Part shown: piece after piece, positions 1-8,144 of the stretch | Position numbering within the stretch: position 1 is the first letter of the stretch | Layout of the letters: every line of letters starts with the position of its first letter | DNA from: Cognatundibacterium rugosum | Lineage (GTDB): Bacteria > Pseudomonadota > Gammaproteobacteria > Burkholderiales > Burkholderiaceae_D | DNA: 64,000 nt | NCBI RefSeq assembly: GCF_014284365.1 | Contig: NZ_JACOGG010000003.1 | Span: forward strand, 248,001 to 312,000 | Direction: 5' to 3' | Notes under the pieces: model-generated | Seen by the model: the letters and a program-made list of their open reading frames with translations, nothing else | Database searches by the model: none | Told to the model about the DNA's origin: nothing | Translations under genes and position numbers: made by a program

Positions 1-165
1 ATGCGCGAAGTACGTCAGCGCTTTGAAGCTGGTGACGAAGAGTTGGGTGCCAGATTGGCAGAGGAGTTGCCACACTGGTTTGAGCATCATGTGGATACGA
101 TGGATAATATGCTGGCCAGACATATGGCTGCCTTGCAAAAAGAAGCAAGCGTTCTCAGTGCCTGA
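1..165 (+). CDS. C-terminal part of a probable hemerythrin-like protein (partial at window start)
   Basis: The first frame is open from base 1 to a TGA at 163-165 and encodes 54 residues. It contains HWFEHHVDTMD, which resembles the last helix of bacterial hemerythrins, where a His pair and an Asp four to five residues on bind the di-iron centre. Hemerythrin-like proteins bind oxygen or sense it. An ATG happens to lie at base 1, but 54 residues is far below the usual length of about 130, so I read this as the 3' end of a gene that starts outside the window. The rest of the fold cannot be seen, so the family call is tentative. A strong hairpin follows the stop codon. Confidence 0.5.
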   Translation: MREVRQRFEAGDEELGARLAEELPHWFEHHVDTMDNMLARHMAALQKEASVLSA

Positions 166-171
166 CACTGA

Positions 172-203
172 CTGGCTGTTGGCTAACGATGCCCAACAGC
201 CAG
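172..203 (+). terminator. hairpin after the hemerythrin-like gene
   Basis: CTGGCTGTTGG at 172-182 pairs with CCAACAGCCAG at 193-203, an 11-bp perfect stem starting seven bases after the stop codon. There is no T-run after it, so it is either a weak terminator or a 3'-end stabilising hairpin. Confidence 0.4.
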
Positions 204-274
204 CGTCATTGCGTCACATCAGGAGTTTCAGCAAATCCATGATGTGAATCAATGGAGTTGATCGTGCGCTGGAG

Positions 275-505
275 TCAGGCATGTACCGTGATTACGATGT
301 CACCTAACTGCACCCGCTGACCAGCGCGGATTTTTGCTGTTTTCCGCAATTCCTGTTGCCCATCGACGCGTACGTCTCCACTGGCAACGATCATCTTTCC
401 TGCGCCACCGCTATCACATAATCCGGCTACTTTCAGTAACTGGTTCAATTCTATATATTCCCCCTCCAGGGCGAAGCTGATCTGCTGACTCATATCTATA
501 CTCAT
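275..505 (-). CDS. S4 domain RNA-binding protein (YbcJ-like)
   Basis: This 76-residue protein is almost entirely one S4 RNA-binding domain. The pattern EYIELNQLLKVAGLCDSGG followed by GDVRVDGQQE is the alpha-L motif of the small YbcJ family, which are stand-alone S4 proteins of about 70-75 residues. Members bind structured RNA and are linked to ribosome or tRNA metabolism, but their exact role is not settled. A second in-frame ATG lies four codons downstream (at 493); neither start has a clear Shine-Dalgarno sequence. The gene stands alone on the minus strand, converging with the hemerythrin-like gene on its left and divergent from the bufferin operon on its right. Confidence 0.8.
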   Translation of the reverse strand: MSIDMSQQISFALEGEYIELNQLLKVAGLCDSGGAGKMIVASGDVRVDGQQELRKTAKIRAGQRVQLGDIVITVHA

Positions 506-684
506 TTAATTCAGAAAGTGCGCAAGGATACACCAAAAGTCAGGCGAGCCTGTTCAAACTTTGCCGTTCTGACTGGTATGGACTACTACGGGGAAAGCTG
601 CGTCTGGCCACAGGATCTGGCTTGCAAACTTGTCCATTCATAGTAGGATGTTTTCTAAGCATAGAAAGTTTTTTCATTTTATGT

Positions 685-711
685 GTAAGTAATCCGGTGA
701 GCCTGGCGACT
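685..711 (+). promoter_or_regulatory. possible ECF-sigma promoter upstream of bufA1
   Basis: GTAAGT at 685-690 and GCGACT at 706-711 are separated by 15 bases and lie about 40 bases before the bufA1 start. They loosely resemble the GTAA / CG-type elements read by ECF sigma factors, which are known to control some bufferin operons in other bacteria. No good sigma-70 pair was seen here. No ECF sigma gene lies in the window, so this is a weak inference. Confidence 0.22.
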
Positions 712-749
712 AAGGCTTGCAGGTCCCTTTTTTAACTTAGGAGATAAAG

Positions 750-1016
750 ATGAGTAACAAAACTTTGATCGCAATGGCATTGGCTGGTTTGGTCACTTCG
801 GCAGTCGCAGTCGCTGCGGATGATGCGAAAGCACCGGCAAAAACAGAAAAATGTTATGGCGTAGCAAAAGCCGGTCAGAATGACTGTGCGACCAAGTCAG
901 GTACACACTCGTGTGCGGGACAGGCAAAGAAAGATAATGATCCTGGTGAATGGAAAAAAGTACCTGCCGGTTCTTGCGAAAAAATGGGCGGTAAAACCGA
1001 AGCGCCAAAAAGCTGA
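750..1016 (+). CDS. bufA1: bufferin precursor BufA1 (DUF2282 family)
   Basis: An 88-residue secreted protein with an N-terminal signal peptide (residues 1-22, ending AVAVA|AD) and exactly four cysteines in the mature part: C35 and C46 (C-Y-G-x8-C), C55 (HSCAG) and C76 (GSCEK). This is the DUF2282 / BufA1 pattern. In characterised bufferins these cysteines are converted to thiooxazole-type heterocycles by the BufB-BufC enzymes, and the exported peptide binds copper and protects the cell. Identity rests on size, cysteine pattern and the bufB, bufC and doxX genes immediately after it. The ATG has a good Shine-Dalgarno sequence (AGGAGA at 739-744). A terminator-like hairpin follows directly, which would let the precursor be made in excess over its enzymes. 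Confidence 0.88.
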   Translation: MSNKTLIAMALAGLVTSAVAVAADDAKAPAKTEKCYGVAKAGQNDCATKSGTHSCAGQAKKDNDPGEWKKVPAGSCEKMGGKTEAPKS

Positions 1017-1020
1017 TACC

Positions 1021-1044
1021 TCAGGCATCACATGCTGATTTTTT
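1021..1044 (+). terminator. partial terminator between bufA1 and bufB
   Basis: TCAGGCAT (1021-1028) pairs with ATGCTGA (1032-1038), leaving one bulged G and a three-base loop, and is followed by six Ts and then a second run of eight Ts near 1054-1061. The stem is weak, so read-through into bufB is expected. That fits a leaky terminator that sets the precursor-to-enzyme ratio. Confidence 0.45.
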
Positions 1045-1073
1045 AATTATCTGTTTTTTTTGAGCAAGCCCAC

Positions 1074-1940
1074 ATGCAATCATCATCTGCAACCGCTATC
1101 ACAGGCTTTGGTGTTGGCCTCAGAAGCTGTCACTACCGGGACTTTTTAAACGCTCCGCAGGCGGCAGACTGGCTGGAGATCCATACTGAAAACTATATGG
1201 GGGACGGCGGATATGATTTGCATGTGCTCGAAGTACTGCGTCAAGACTACCCCATCAGCTTGCACGGGGTGGGGCTGGGCTTGGGCTCCGCATCGGCCAC
1301 TGATGCAGGGCAGGAGCAGCATCTGCAAGGTCTGAAGCGACTGATTCACAGGATAGAGCCAGGTCTGGTGTCCGAACATTTGTGTTGGAATGCTGTACAG
1401 CAGCACTTTCTGAATGATTTGCTTCCTTTGCCATTAAATAATGCTGCCTTGCAATTAATGTGTGAGCGCGTAGATCGTATGCAGCATGTACTGCAGCGGC
1501 AGGTGTTGATTGAAAATGTATCTACCTATGTGCGTTTTGCTACTGACGAGATGAGTGAAGCGGCATTTATGGCAGAACTGAGCCGTAAAACAGGTTGTGG
1601 CATCTTGTTGGATATAAATAACCTGTATGTGAATCAGGTTAATCATGGTGAGAGTGCGAATGAGGCGATACGAATTTACGCGAACCTGCCTGCGTCCACG
1701 GTAGGGGAAATCCATCTGGCTGGCCATTTGGATGCAGGAAGTTGTTTGATTGATCATCACGGTAGCCGGGTTCATGCTGAGGTATGGAAATTATATAAAT
1801 TAGCTTGTCAGCAAATTTCTTATCCGGTTCCGGTGCTGATTGAATGGGATACGGATATTCCAGAGTTACATGTATTGATCGACGAGGCGAATAAGGCCAG
1901 ACAATTGCATGCTATGCAGCTGACAGAGGCGATTGCATGA
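1074..1940 (+). CDS. bufB: BufB, MNIO-family RiPP-modifying enzyme (DUF692)
   Basis: 288 residues, the normal length for DUF692. These are TIM-barrel multinuclear non-heme iron-dependent oxidases (MNIO) that modify cysteines in RiPP precursors. Visible family motifs, in order, are EIHTENYMG (about residue 36), [11 protein letters not shown] (about 62), SEHLCWN (about 102), [24 protein letters not shown] and [12 protein letters not shown]; the His, Glu and Asp residues in these motifs supply the iron ligands. The substrate should be the four-cysteine BufA1 encoded just upstream. The last four bases overlap the bufC start (ATGA), indicating translational coupling and a stable enzyme-partner pair. 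Confidence 0.9.
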   Translation: MQSSSATAITGFGVGLRSCHYRDFLNAPQAADWLEIHTENYMGDGGYDLHVLEVLRQDYPISLHGVGLGLGSASATDAGQEQHLQGLKRLIHRIEPGLVSEHLCWNAVQQHFLNDLLPLPLNNAALQLMCERVDRMQHVLQRQVLIENVSTYVRFATDEMSEAAFMAELSRKTGCGILLDINNLYVNQVNHGESANEAIRIYANLPASTVGEIHLAGHLDAGSCLIDHHGSRVHAEVWKLYKLACQQISYPVPVLIEWDTDIPELHVLIDEANKARQLHAMQLTEAIA

Positions 1941-2779
1941 GCCCAGAACTGGTCGAATTACAGCATAGCTTTGCCAGGGCAATGCAAAATGTGCAGCAGG
2001 TGCCCGAACTTTTGCCTGGGCTGCGGCCTCATGCTGAATTGCAGGACAGGGTCGCGATCTATCGGGGCAATTATGCTGCGCTGATATTGCGTGCGCTGGA
2101 GTCTGCATATCCGGTACTCAGATGTTTGGTAGGAGAAGATTTTTTTGTACAAATGGCCAAGTCATATGCGTTGTTGCATCCGTCTGGGTCCGGCGATATG
2201 CACCGCTTCGGCGCTGACCTGGCACACTTTATTGCGAATGCTGGACTTGAGCCTCGATACGCCTATTTTGAGGATGTGGCAAGGCTAGAGTGGCAGGTAC
2301 ACACCGCGTATTTTGCAGCGAATGCGGAATTTTTGTCCTTACCTGATTTGCTTGCAAAAGCAGCTCAGAACAACCAGGAACTCTCTGCTGTGCGGCTTGA
2401 GTTTCATCCTACATGCGCTTTATTCCGCTCGGAACATGGCGCAATTGATGTCTGGCTCGCGCATCAGCAACCAGGTTTTGCACAAGCGAGCCAGGTAAAT
2501 CGAGAGACAAGTCCAGATCGGGTTCGGCCAGTCAGCCTGGAGCCGAATTTCGGCGTAGTGAGCCGGGTAAACTGGAAGATTCAGGTGCATTCTGTCGACG
2601 AAGCGGCTTGGCGGGCTTTGGAGCAAATTCATAAGGGGGCAAGTCTGGAGCAGGCATTTGAAGTCGCATTGCAAACTCAGGCTGAGTTTGATGTGGCGCA
2701 AGGCCTGAGTCAATGGCTGGAATGGGGCTGCTTTGCAGACCTGACGCCTCACGTCAATTCATTCGCTTCGCAACGATGA
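1937..2779 (+). CDS. bufC: BufC, bufferin maturation partner (DUF2063-type N-terminus)
   Basis: 280 residues. The N-terminal half carries the HvfC/BufC (DUF2063) signature: [12 protein letters not shown], then [26 protein letters not shown] and a conserved stretch ending AHFIANA. In characterised systems this protein presents the precursor to the MNIO enzyme and carries an RRE-like region in its C-terminal half. Here the C-terminal half (about residues 110-280) is poorly conserved to the eye. The start overlaps the bufB stop by four bases. The gene has no signal peptide, so maturation should occur in the cytoplasm before export of BufA1. Confidence 0.85.
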   Translation: MSPELVELQHSFARAMQNVQQVPELLPGLRPHAELQDRVAIYRGNYAALILRALESAYPVLRCLVGEDFFVQMAKSYALLHPSGSGDMHRFGADLAHFIANAGLEPRYAYFEDVARLEWQVHTAYFAANAEFLSLPDLLAKAAQNNQELSAVRLEFHPTCALFRSEHGAIDVWLAHQQPGFAQASQVNRETSPDRVRPVSLEPNFGVVSRVNWKIQVHSVDEAAWRALEQIHKGASLEQAFEVALQTQAEFDVAQGLSQWLEWGCFADLTPHVNSFASQR

Positions 2780-2881
2780 AAACACTGTTTGTAGCCAGAT
2801 TTGCTGTGGCGGAGCGTGATAACTGTTTGCTGCCAAGGCAGTCAGAACAGATGCGAATTCAGATAGAAAACGGAATACATC

Positions 2882-3352
2882 ATGAATATCATTCAATTTG
2901 CTGCCGGGCTGGAGTATGAAATCGGGAATCGCATGCAGCGATGGGTGCAGCCCCTGGCCTTGCTCGCATTGCGTTGTTTTGTGGCCTGGCAATTTTTAAA
3001 GGCGGGACTGTTGAAGGTGCAAGACTGGGCGTTGACTCTGTCCTTGTTCCGGGAAGAATATCAGGTGCCCTTGCTGCCACCTGAGCTGGCGGCATTGCTG
3101 GGCAGTGGCGGAGAATTGATACTGCCTCTGTTTTTGATAGCAGGCCTGTTTTGCCGTCCTGCAGCATGTGGATTGCTAATGGTGAACCTGATGGCAGTGA
3201 TATCGTATCCGGTATTGTGGACTTTCGATTGTCCAGCTGCAATTCGAGATCACTTCTATTGGGGCGGTATCCTGCTTTTATTGGTCGTGGTAGGGGCTGG
3301 ACGTCTGAGCATGGACGTGTACTTCAAATCACTCACTTCCAGATCAAACTAA
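2882..3352 (+). CDS. DoxX family membrane protein of the bufferin operon
   Basis: 156 residues with four hydrophobic segments, at about residues 24-42, 62-84, 88-108 and 120-142. The pattern ALRCFVAWQFLKAGLLKVQDW and LLPLFLIAGLFCRPAA is typical of DoxX/DoxD-like inner-membrane proteins. DoxX genes recur in bufferin operons (sometimes called bufD); their role is not proven, but a part in redox or metal handling at the membrane has been suggested. It lies 102 bases after bufC with no terminator between them, so it is probably co-transcribed. A hairpin near 3381 may end the operon. Confidence 0.78.
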   Translation: MNIIQFAAGLEYEIGNRMQRWVQPLALLALRCFVAWQFLKAGLLKVQDWALTLSLFREEYQVPLLPPELAALLGSGGELILPLFLIAGLFCRPAACGLLMVNLMAVISYPVLWTFDCPAAIRDHFYWGGILLLLVVVGAGRLSMDVYFKSLTSRSN

Positions 3353-3380
3353 ATTGACCATTCCATCGATACTAACCTGA

Positions 3381-3413
3381 CCCTGGCTTCACCAGGGCTG
3401 GCATTGATTTTTT
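3381..3413 (+). terminator. weak terminator of the bufferin operon
   Basis: CCCTGG (3381-3386) pairs with CCAGGG (3392-3397) across a five-base loop; a run of seven Ts follows at about 3408-3414, roughly ten bases after the stem. The distance to the T-run makes this a poor terminator. The T-run is also shared with the -35 side of the next promoter. Confidence 0.3.
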
Positions 3414-3431
3414 TGTGCGCAGGTCTATAAT
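3404..3431 (+). promoter_or_regulatory. sigma-70 promoter of the lipase-ompW unit
   Basis: TTGATT (3404-3409), a 16-base spacer and a perfect TATAAT (3426-3431). Transcription would begin near 3438, giving a 5' leader of about 200 bases before the lipase ATG. The leader holds several small hairpins: AGAGT/ACTCT at 3482-3495, AGATTT/AAATCT near 3496-3513, and GCCAT/ATGGC near 3568-3580. Confidence 0.6.
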
Positions 3432-3636
3432 GCGCATCCCTTTCCAAAGGTCAATGCCGAATGTGGGTAAAGAATAATTTAAGAGTGTTTACTCTAGATT
3501 TATATTTAAATCTATTCAGCTATTTGACCTGATGAGATACTTCATGTGAGTTTTTAGAACGCTCGTGCCATTACATGGCAAAAAACAAGCGTGCGCTTCT
3601 TGTGACTTACAAACATAATTCTTACAGGAGACAACA

Positions 3637-5160
3637 ATGCGTCAACATTCCGCAATGCTGACACTGGTATCCGCTGCAGTTTTATCTGCTTGCGGTGGCA
3701 GTGGCACCCCAGGCCCAGCCGTCGATAATTCGATGACACGCGGTACTCTGGTAGCAAACCCACCGAATTTGGTCCCTATTCCTCAGGCAAGTGGTCCTGC
3801 TTTGACTAAGCTTGATCCAGTTGTCTTTAAAGGTATGCTGGAAGCTGCGAAGCCAGGTTTTACCCAGGTAACTGGCGTACCGAAGTGTGAAATTTCCACT
3901 TACTACATGAAATACATTACCGTTGGTGGCGCGAACGAACCTACCAACGCGACTGGTGCGATCATGGTTCCTTCAGGTAGCGACCCGGCCTGTACCGGCC
4001 CACGTCCGGTTCTGTTGTATGCACATGGTACAACGGTCGATAAGTCATTTAACATGGCTAATCTTCGCGATAATCAGGAAGCCACGATGGTTGCTGCGAT
4101 GTATGCGGCACAAGGCTTCATCGTAGTTGCGTCTAACTATGCAGGTTACGACGTCTCCTCACTGAGCTACCATCCTTATCTGAACGCGGAACAACAAGCC
4201 AATGATATGGTCGATTCCCTGCGTGCTGCACGCAAGGCGTTCCCGGTGATTGGTGCGCAAGACTCCGGCAAGCTGGTACTGACTGGCTATTCGCAAGGTG
4301 GTCACGTTGCGATGGCAACCCAACGCGCGATGCAAACAACCTATGCTTCTGAATTCAAAGTCAGTGCCTTGGCTGGTATGTCCGGCCCGTATGCGCTGGC
4401 GATGTTGGGTGATGCTGTATTTGGTGGTGCCCCTAATGCGGGCGGCACTATATTTACACCTATGCTGACGACTAGCTTCCAGAAATCTTATGGTGGCATT
4501 TATGCGTCACCAAGCGATATCTATGAAGATAAATATGCGAGCGGCATCGAATCTTTGCTGCCAGGTAATTTGAGTATGGGCGAGTTGTTTACGTCGGGTA
4601 AATTGCCACAACTGGCGATGTTTGCAGCAGATTCACAACCAGCGGCAAAACCAGGATTTGAAGCTTTCTTTGGTGCAGGAAATCTGGTCAAAACCAGCTA
4701 TCGCAATGCTTATGTCGCTGATTTGGCAGCTAATCGTTGTGACTTGAATCCTGCAGATCCACTGAACTGTGCTCCTGCGAATGCACTGCGTAAAGCTGGT
4801 GTCAAGAATGACTTGCGTAATTACGTCCCTCAAGTGCCAACTATGCTGTGCGGTGGCAAAGACGATCCAACTGTATTCTTCATCAGTACACAAGCAACAG
4901 CTGGCTATTTCCTTGCAAAAGGCCTGCCTTCTGCTGCGCTGACAGTGCTGGATGTGGACTCTGCACCGGCAGGGGTCAGTGATCCATTTGCGGCTGCTAA
5001 AGTCGGATTTGCGCAGACAAAACAGGCAGCGATTACAGCTGCAATCAATGCGAAGCAGGATCCGAAACAAGCAATCGCCAGTGCTTATCATGGCACTTTA
5101 GTTCCACCATTCTGCAACGCTGCAGCACGTGGCTTCTTCCAACAAGTTTTGGCTAAATAA
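3637..5160 (+). CDS. lipase-like alpha/beta hydrolase lipoprotein
   Basis: 507 residues. The N-terminus (MRQHSAMLTLVSAAVLSAC) is a lipoprotein signal with the lipidated Cys at residue 19, followed by a Gly-rich linker, so the enzyme is anchored in an envelope membrane. The nucleophile elbow GYSQGGH puts the catalytic serine at S219. Likely partners are D409 or D410 in CGGKDD and H485 in AYHGTL. YAHGTTV near residue 130 fits the oxyanion region. The arrangement matches bacterial secretory-lipase/esterase families; the substrate is unknown. The start has a clear ribosome site (CAGGAG). ompW-type porin follows after 14 bases, so the two are probably one transcript. Confidence 0.75.
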   Translation: MRQHSAMLTLVSAAVLSACGGSGTPGPAVDNSMTRGTLVANPPNLVPIPQASGPALTKLDPVVFKGMLEAAKPGFTQVTGVPKCEISTYYMKYITVGGANEPTNATGAIMVPSGSDPACTGPRPVLLYAHGTTVDKSFNMANLRDNQEATMVAAMYAAQGFIVVASNYAGYDVSSLSYHPYLNAEQQANDMVDSLRAARKAFPVIGAQDSGKLVLTGYSQGGHVAMATQRAMQTTYASEFKVSALAGMSGPYALAMLGDAVFGGAPNAGGTIFTPMLTTSFQKSYGGIYASPSDIYEDKYASGIESLLPGNLSMGELFTSGKLPQLAMFAADSQPAAKPGFEAFFGAGNLVKTSYRNAYVADLAANRCDLNPADPLNCAPANALRKAGVKNDLRNYVPQVPTMLCGGKDDPTVFFISTQATAGYFLAKGLPSAALTVLDVDSAPAGVSDPFAAAKVGFAQTKQAAITAAINAKQDPKQAIASAYHGTLVPPFCNAAARGFFQQVLAK

Positions 5161-5174
5161 GCGCGGAGATCAAA

Positions 5175-5849
5175 ATGATGAAAACTAAATTGGCTGCGGC
5201 CGCTTTGTTTGCTCTCGCTTCCAGCTCTGCGTTTGCTTACGACTATACTGTGCGTGGTGGTGTGATTGGCATCAACATTCACTCAGAATCGCCTGACTTT
5301 ACCAGCAATGGACCTGCATTTCTGACACCTCAGCCTGCAGGTTTGACGGTTGGCAATGCGAAAACACTGATGTTTGGCCTGTCTAAAAAACTCAACGATA
5401 ACTTTGAGCTGGATTTTGTGGCTGGCTTGCCGCCAGAGCATGAGGTCTATGGTCGTGGCGTATTGGCACCATACGGTGTGATTGCACGCGTGAAGCAACG
5501 CGCACCAACGGTATTTGTGAACTACAAGTTTGGCGCGCCGAGCTCAAATTTCCGTCCTTTTGTTGGTCTTGGTATCAATTACACACAATTCTTTGATGCC
5601 AACACAACGCCTTTAAATGATATCGCTGTAGGTGGACCAACGAAACTGAATCTGACAAGTTCGTTCGGTCTGGCGGCTCAGCTTGGTGCGACTTATCAGT
5701 TGAACGAGCGCTGGTCTGTGACTGCTTCTGTGGCGACAGCTAAAGTGAAAACAGATTTGACAGCTATTACAGGTAGTATTGAACGTAAAACCACGGTTGA
5801 CTTCAAGCCTGTTGTGGTTGCAGTCGGTGTTGGTTATAGCTTCTGGTAA
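5175..5849 (+). CDS. OmpW family outer-membrane protein
   Basis: 224 residues with a signal peptide cleaved after SSAFA (residue about 21), then alternating beta strands ending in GVGYSFW, the terminal aromatic residue expected for outer-membrane insertion. The internal motifs YDYTVRGGVIGINIH, LDFVAGLPPEHEVYG, PTVFVNYKFG and FRPFVGLGINYTQFF are OmpW signatures. OmpW proteins are eight-stranded barrels that let small hydrophobic molecules cross the outer membrane. Its position directly behind a secreted lipase-like protein suggests uptake of lipid breakdown products, which is inference. A strong terminator follows. Confidence 0.87.
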   Translation: MMKTKLAAAALFALASSSAFAYDYTVRGGVIGINIHSESPDFTSNGPAFLTPQPAGLTVGNAKTLMFGLSKKLNDNFELDFVAGLPPEHEVYGRGVLAPYGVIARVKQRAPTVFVNYKFGAPSSNFRPFVGLGINYTQFFDANTTPLNDIAVGGPTKLNLTSSFGLAAQLGATYQLNERWSVTASVATAKVKTDLTAITGSIERKTTVDFKPVVVAVGVGYSFW

Positions 5850-5872
5850 TACCAGTCCTGATCCATAAGAAT

Positions 5873-5911
5873 AAAAGCCCCGGATACGCATGCTCGTATC
5901 CGGGGCTTTTT
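5873..5911. terminator. strong bidirectional terminator
   Basis: AAAAGCCCCGGATACG (5873-5888) pairs perfectly with CGTATCCGGGGCTTTT (5895-5910). A-run and T-run on both sides let it stop the ompW transcript from the left and the GGDEF transcript from the right. Confidence 0.9.
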
Positions 5912-5968
5912 GTTTTCGTTTGTTATCTCACGCAGATCTTGCGCATTGATAACTAGTTAGTCGTATGC

Positions 5969-6982
5969 TTATAAAGCAACCTGATTGCGTCCCGCTTCTT
6001 TCGCGCGGTACAAGGCTTGATCCGCGGCCTCAATGAGGGCGCTGTAGTCTTGCTCTTCACTCAGCGTCGCAACGCCAAATGAGCCGGTAATGTGCGGCAG
6101 TGCCTTATTGTGCTCGTGGAATACCCTTGCCTTAGCCAGCCGGTTACACAGCCTTTGTGCTACCGTATGGGCTTGTTTTTGCGCCGTTCCAGGTAAGATG
6201 ACCATCATTTCCTCGCCACCGTAGCGGGCTGCAAAGTCAGTTGGCCTGAGTCCTGCATTTAATACCTTGGCCGCGGTTTGCAGCGCATCGTCACCCAGTA
6301 CGTGTCCATAAGTATCGTTGAAGCGCTTAAAGTGATCGAGGTCGACCAGTATGATGCTGAGCGGTGTAGCGCTGGCCTGTGCCTGTTGCACCAGCGCGGG
6401 CAACTGGCTGTTGAGCCAGGCTCGGTTATGTAATCCGGTCAGACCATCAACCATTGATAACTGGCGATAGAATTCACCTACCTTCTGGCGACTGCGTATC
6501 TGCGCATTGGCTGCACGTATGCGGAATGACAACAGTTGCAGCAGATTCCTGGCGACGCCATTGGATTCTTCAATCAGGCGCCACATCGTTTCTGCCTCAA
6601 TCACCAGTAATTCACTGTCCTGTATCGCTGTTACAGTAGCAGAGTGGGTTTCTTCATCCAGCACCGATAACTCGCCTACGCATTCCCCTGGAAGGTATTG
6701 GGTGATGGTGTTTTCGATGTGATTATTATCGTCGTTGAGTTTGCTGATACCGAGTGCGCCTTGCAGCACGACATACAATCGGGAGCCCGAGCTGTGGGCA
6801 TCCAGTACGATTTGCCCCGTTCTGGCACTGACTACTGCACAGTGACTCAGTATGTGGCGGATCAGGGACAAGTTTTGTTCAGAAATATCGCGGAATAACT
6901 GTATATCTTCGACCCGGTAATGTGTTTGGCTAAAAACCATTAACTGTTCCAACATTGATTTATCAAGATACATAGTACTCAC
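5969..6982 (-). CDS. diguanylate cyclase with cyclic-nucleotide-binding-type sensor domain
   Basis: 337 residues. Residues about 20-150 form a cNMP-binding (Crp-like) beta-roll: GSRLYVVLQGALGI, LPGECVGELSVLDEETHSATVTA. Residues about 175-335 form a GGDEF domain with VDGLTGLHNRAWL at its start and the active-site loop YGGEEM, a catalytically competent variant. An inhibitory I-site RPTD stands five residues before GGEE, so product feedback is expected. The protein should make cyclic di-GMP in response to a ligand bound by the sensor domain. It has no membrane segments. Its ATG overlaps the stop of the HDOD gene, the middle gene of a three-gene operon. Confidence 0.88.
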   Translation of the reverse strand: MSTMYLDKSMLEQLMVFSQTHYRVEDIQLFRDISEQNLSLIRHILSHCAVVSARTGQIVLDAHSSGSRLYVVLQGALGISKLNDDNNHIENTITQYLPGECVGELSVLDEETHSATVTAIQDSELLVIEAETMWRLIEESNGVARNLLQLLSFRIRAANAQIRSRQKVGEFYRQLSMVDGLTGLHNRAWLNSQLPALVQQAQASATPLSIILVDLDHFKRFNDTYGHVLGDDALQTAAKVLNAGLRPTDFAARYGGEEMMVILPGTAQKQAHTVAQRLCNRLAKARVFHEHNKALPHITGSFGVATLSEEQDYSALIEAADQALYRAKEAGRNQVAL

Positions 6983-7827
6983 AAAAAAATTTGATTCAGT
7001 GCTTCACAGCGCATTTCCGTTTCACGAAAAATGCCCATGCATTCTTTCTCGTCCAGAGCTAGCGTATCCCAAGCGTGCTGAGACAGCAAGGGGACTGCAT
7101 CATTTTCCTGGCCATTCAGATCCAGTGCATGCACCATACTATTGGCTACATGGATGACCGAGGCAAGGGGGTGAACGTCTTCCAGGTCTGGCTGGTGATG
7201 TCCGCGTATCGCGTCCTGTACTGCTTCTGCGAAGTGCCAGTGTTGAGCCAGTGTTAGCCCGGCTTCGACATGATTGGTGTTTAAGATGCTATTTTCTGCG
7301 TCAATCAACGCACAATCCAGTGTGAGCCTGGTTTGAATGACCTTCGCATAAGCGGATGGATTATGGGTCACCAGCACCAGTCGTCCTATGTCGTGTAACA
7401 GTCCGGCAGTGAACGCAAAGTCATGCTTCATATGCAGGGTACGCGAAATCAGTTCGGCACAGACGGCTGTGGCTGTGCTATGTCTCCAGAATGAACGAAA
7501 ATCAAAGCCCGGGCAAGTAACAGCAGGAAATTGACGTGACATCACCGACGTGCGTATCACACTCTTGACATTTCTGACGCCCAGTAATGCGGTTGCTTGC
7601 TGTATGGTGACGACTCTGGAGTTGGTGCCGAAATGGGATGAGTTTGCAAGTCGCAGAATTTTTGCTGTGATGGCTTGATCCATTGCGATTTTTTCATTCA
7701 CGCTGTCCAGGCTGGTTTCATCGTTGCCGAGATCAGCGAGTAACTCCTGAGCCACCTCGGGTAAAGTAGGCAAATCACGAATATGACGAATGATTTCACT
7801 CATGGCTGTCGTTTCAGTACCGCTCAT
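6979..7827 (-). CDS. HDOD domain signalling protein
   Basis: 282 residues, essentially a single HDOD domain (about 10-210): IRHIRDLPTLPEVAQELL, LRLANSSHFGTNSRVVTIQQATALLGVRNVKS, FTAGLLHDIGRLVL and HVEAGLTLAQHW. HDOD proteins are related to HD phosphohydrolases but usually lack full catalysis and act as scaffolds or regulators in cyclic di-GMP and two-component networks. The HD residues are retained in LLHDIGR, so loss of activity is not certain. It overlaps its neighbours on both sides by four bases, so three genes are translationally coupled. Confidence 0.85.
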   Translation of the reverse strand: MSGTETTAMSEIIRHIRDLPTLPEVAQELLADLGNDETSLDSVNEKIAMDQAITAKILRLANSSHFGTNSRVVTIQQATALLGVRNVKSVIRTSVMSRQFPAVTCPGFDFRSFWRHSTATAVCAELISRTLHMKHDFAFTAGLLHDIGRLVLVTHNPSAYAKVIQTRLTLDCALIDAENSILNTNHVEAGLTLAQHWHFAEAVQDAIRGHHQPDLEDVHPLASVIHVANSMVHALDLNGQENDAVPLLSQHAWDTLALDEKECMGIFRETEMRCEALNQIFL

Positions 7828-8144
7828 GATGTGAGTCCTTCGCGATAGTGCACGATGAATTGCCTGAGCGTTTGCATCGCCCCCTCGTTACTGGCATGTC
7901 TGAACAGATAATCGATGCGTTTCAGCTGGCGTTGCAATTCTTCGACATCAATGATTTGCTCACCTGCGTCAGAGACTACGCTGAGTAAATGGACATCATG
8001 GTGGGCAATGGACTTGATCGTGGCATCACTCAGGGTAACACCTGCTGGCAGTAACACATGCCCCATTTTATCGAGCAGGTCATGCGCCAGTACCATGCCT
8101 GCTTCCAGCTTAGTCAGTGGGAGATAGCGACTTTGCTTGCTCAT
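7824..8144 (-). CDS. small cytoplasmic protein, first gene of the GGDEF-HDOD operon
   Basis: 106 residues with no signal or membrane segment. The first 60 residues (LTKLEAGMVLAHDLLDKMGHVLLPAGVTLS followed by SIAHHDVHLL) look like the short beta-rich module found before HDOD or HD-GYP domains in larger proteins. Here it stands alone. It is followed by a helical C-terminal tail. It has a good ribosome site (GGAGG before the ATG on the minus strand). Overlap with the HDOD gene suggests that it supplies this module in trans. Function unknown. Confidence 0.7.
   Translation of the reverse strand: MSKQSRYLPLTKLEAGMVLAHDLLDKMGHVLLPAGVTLSDATIKSIAHHDVHLLSVVSDAGEQIIDVEELQRQLKRIDYLFRHASNEGAMQTLRQFIVHYREGLTS

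Noticed and set aside
3404-3414. T-run after the DoxX gene read as a strong terminator
   Set aside because: The stem ends about ten bases earlier, and the T-run also belongs to the next promoter region; kept only as weak.
4633-5091. Long antisense open frame within the lipase gene
   Set aside because: Cys/Ser-rich composition with no domain, opposite a clearly coding gene.
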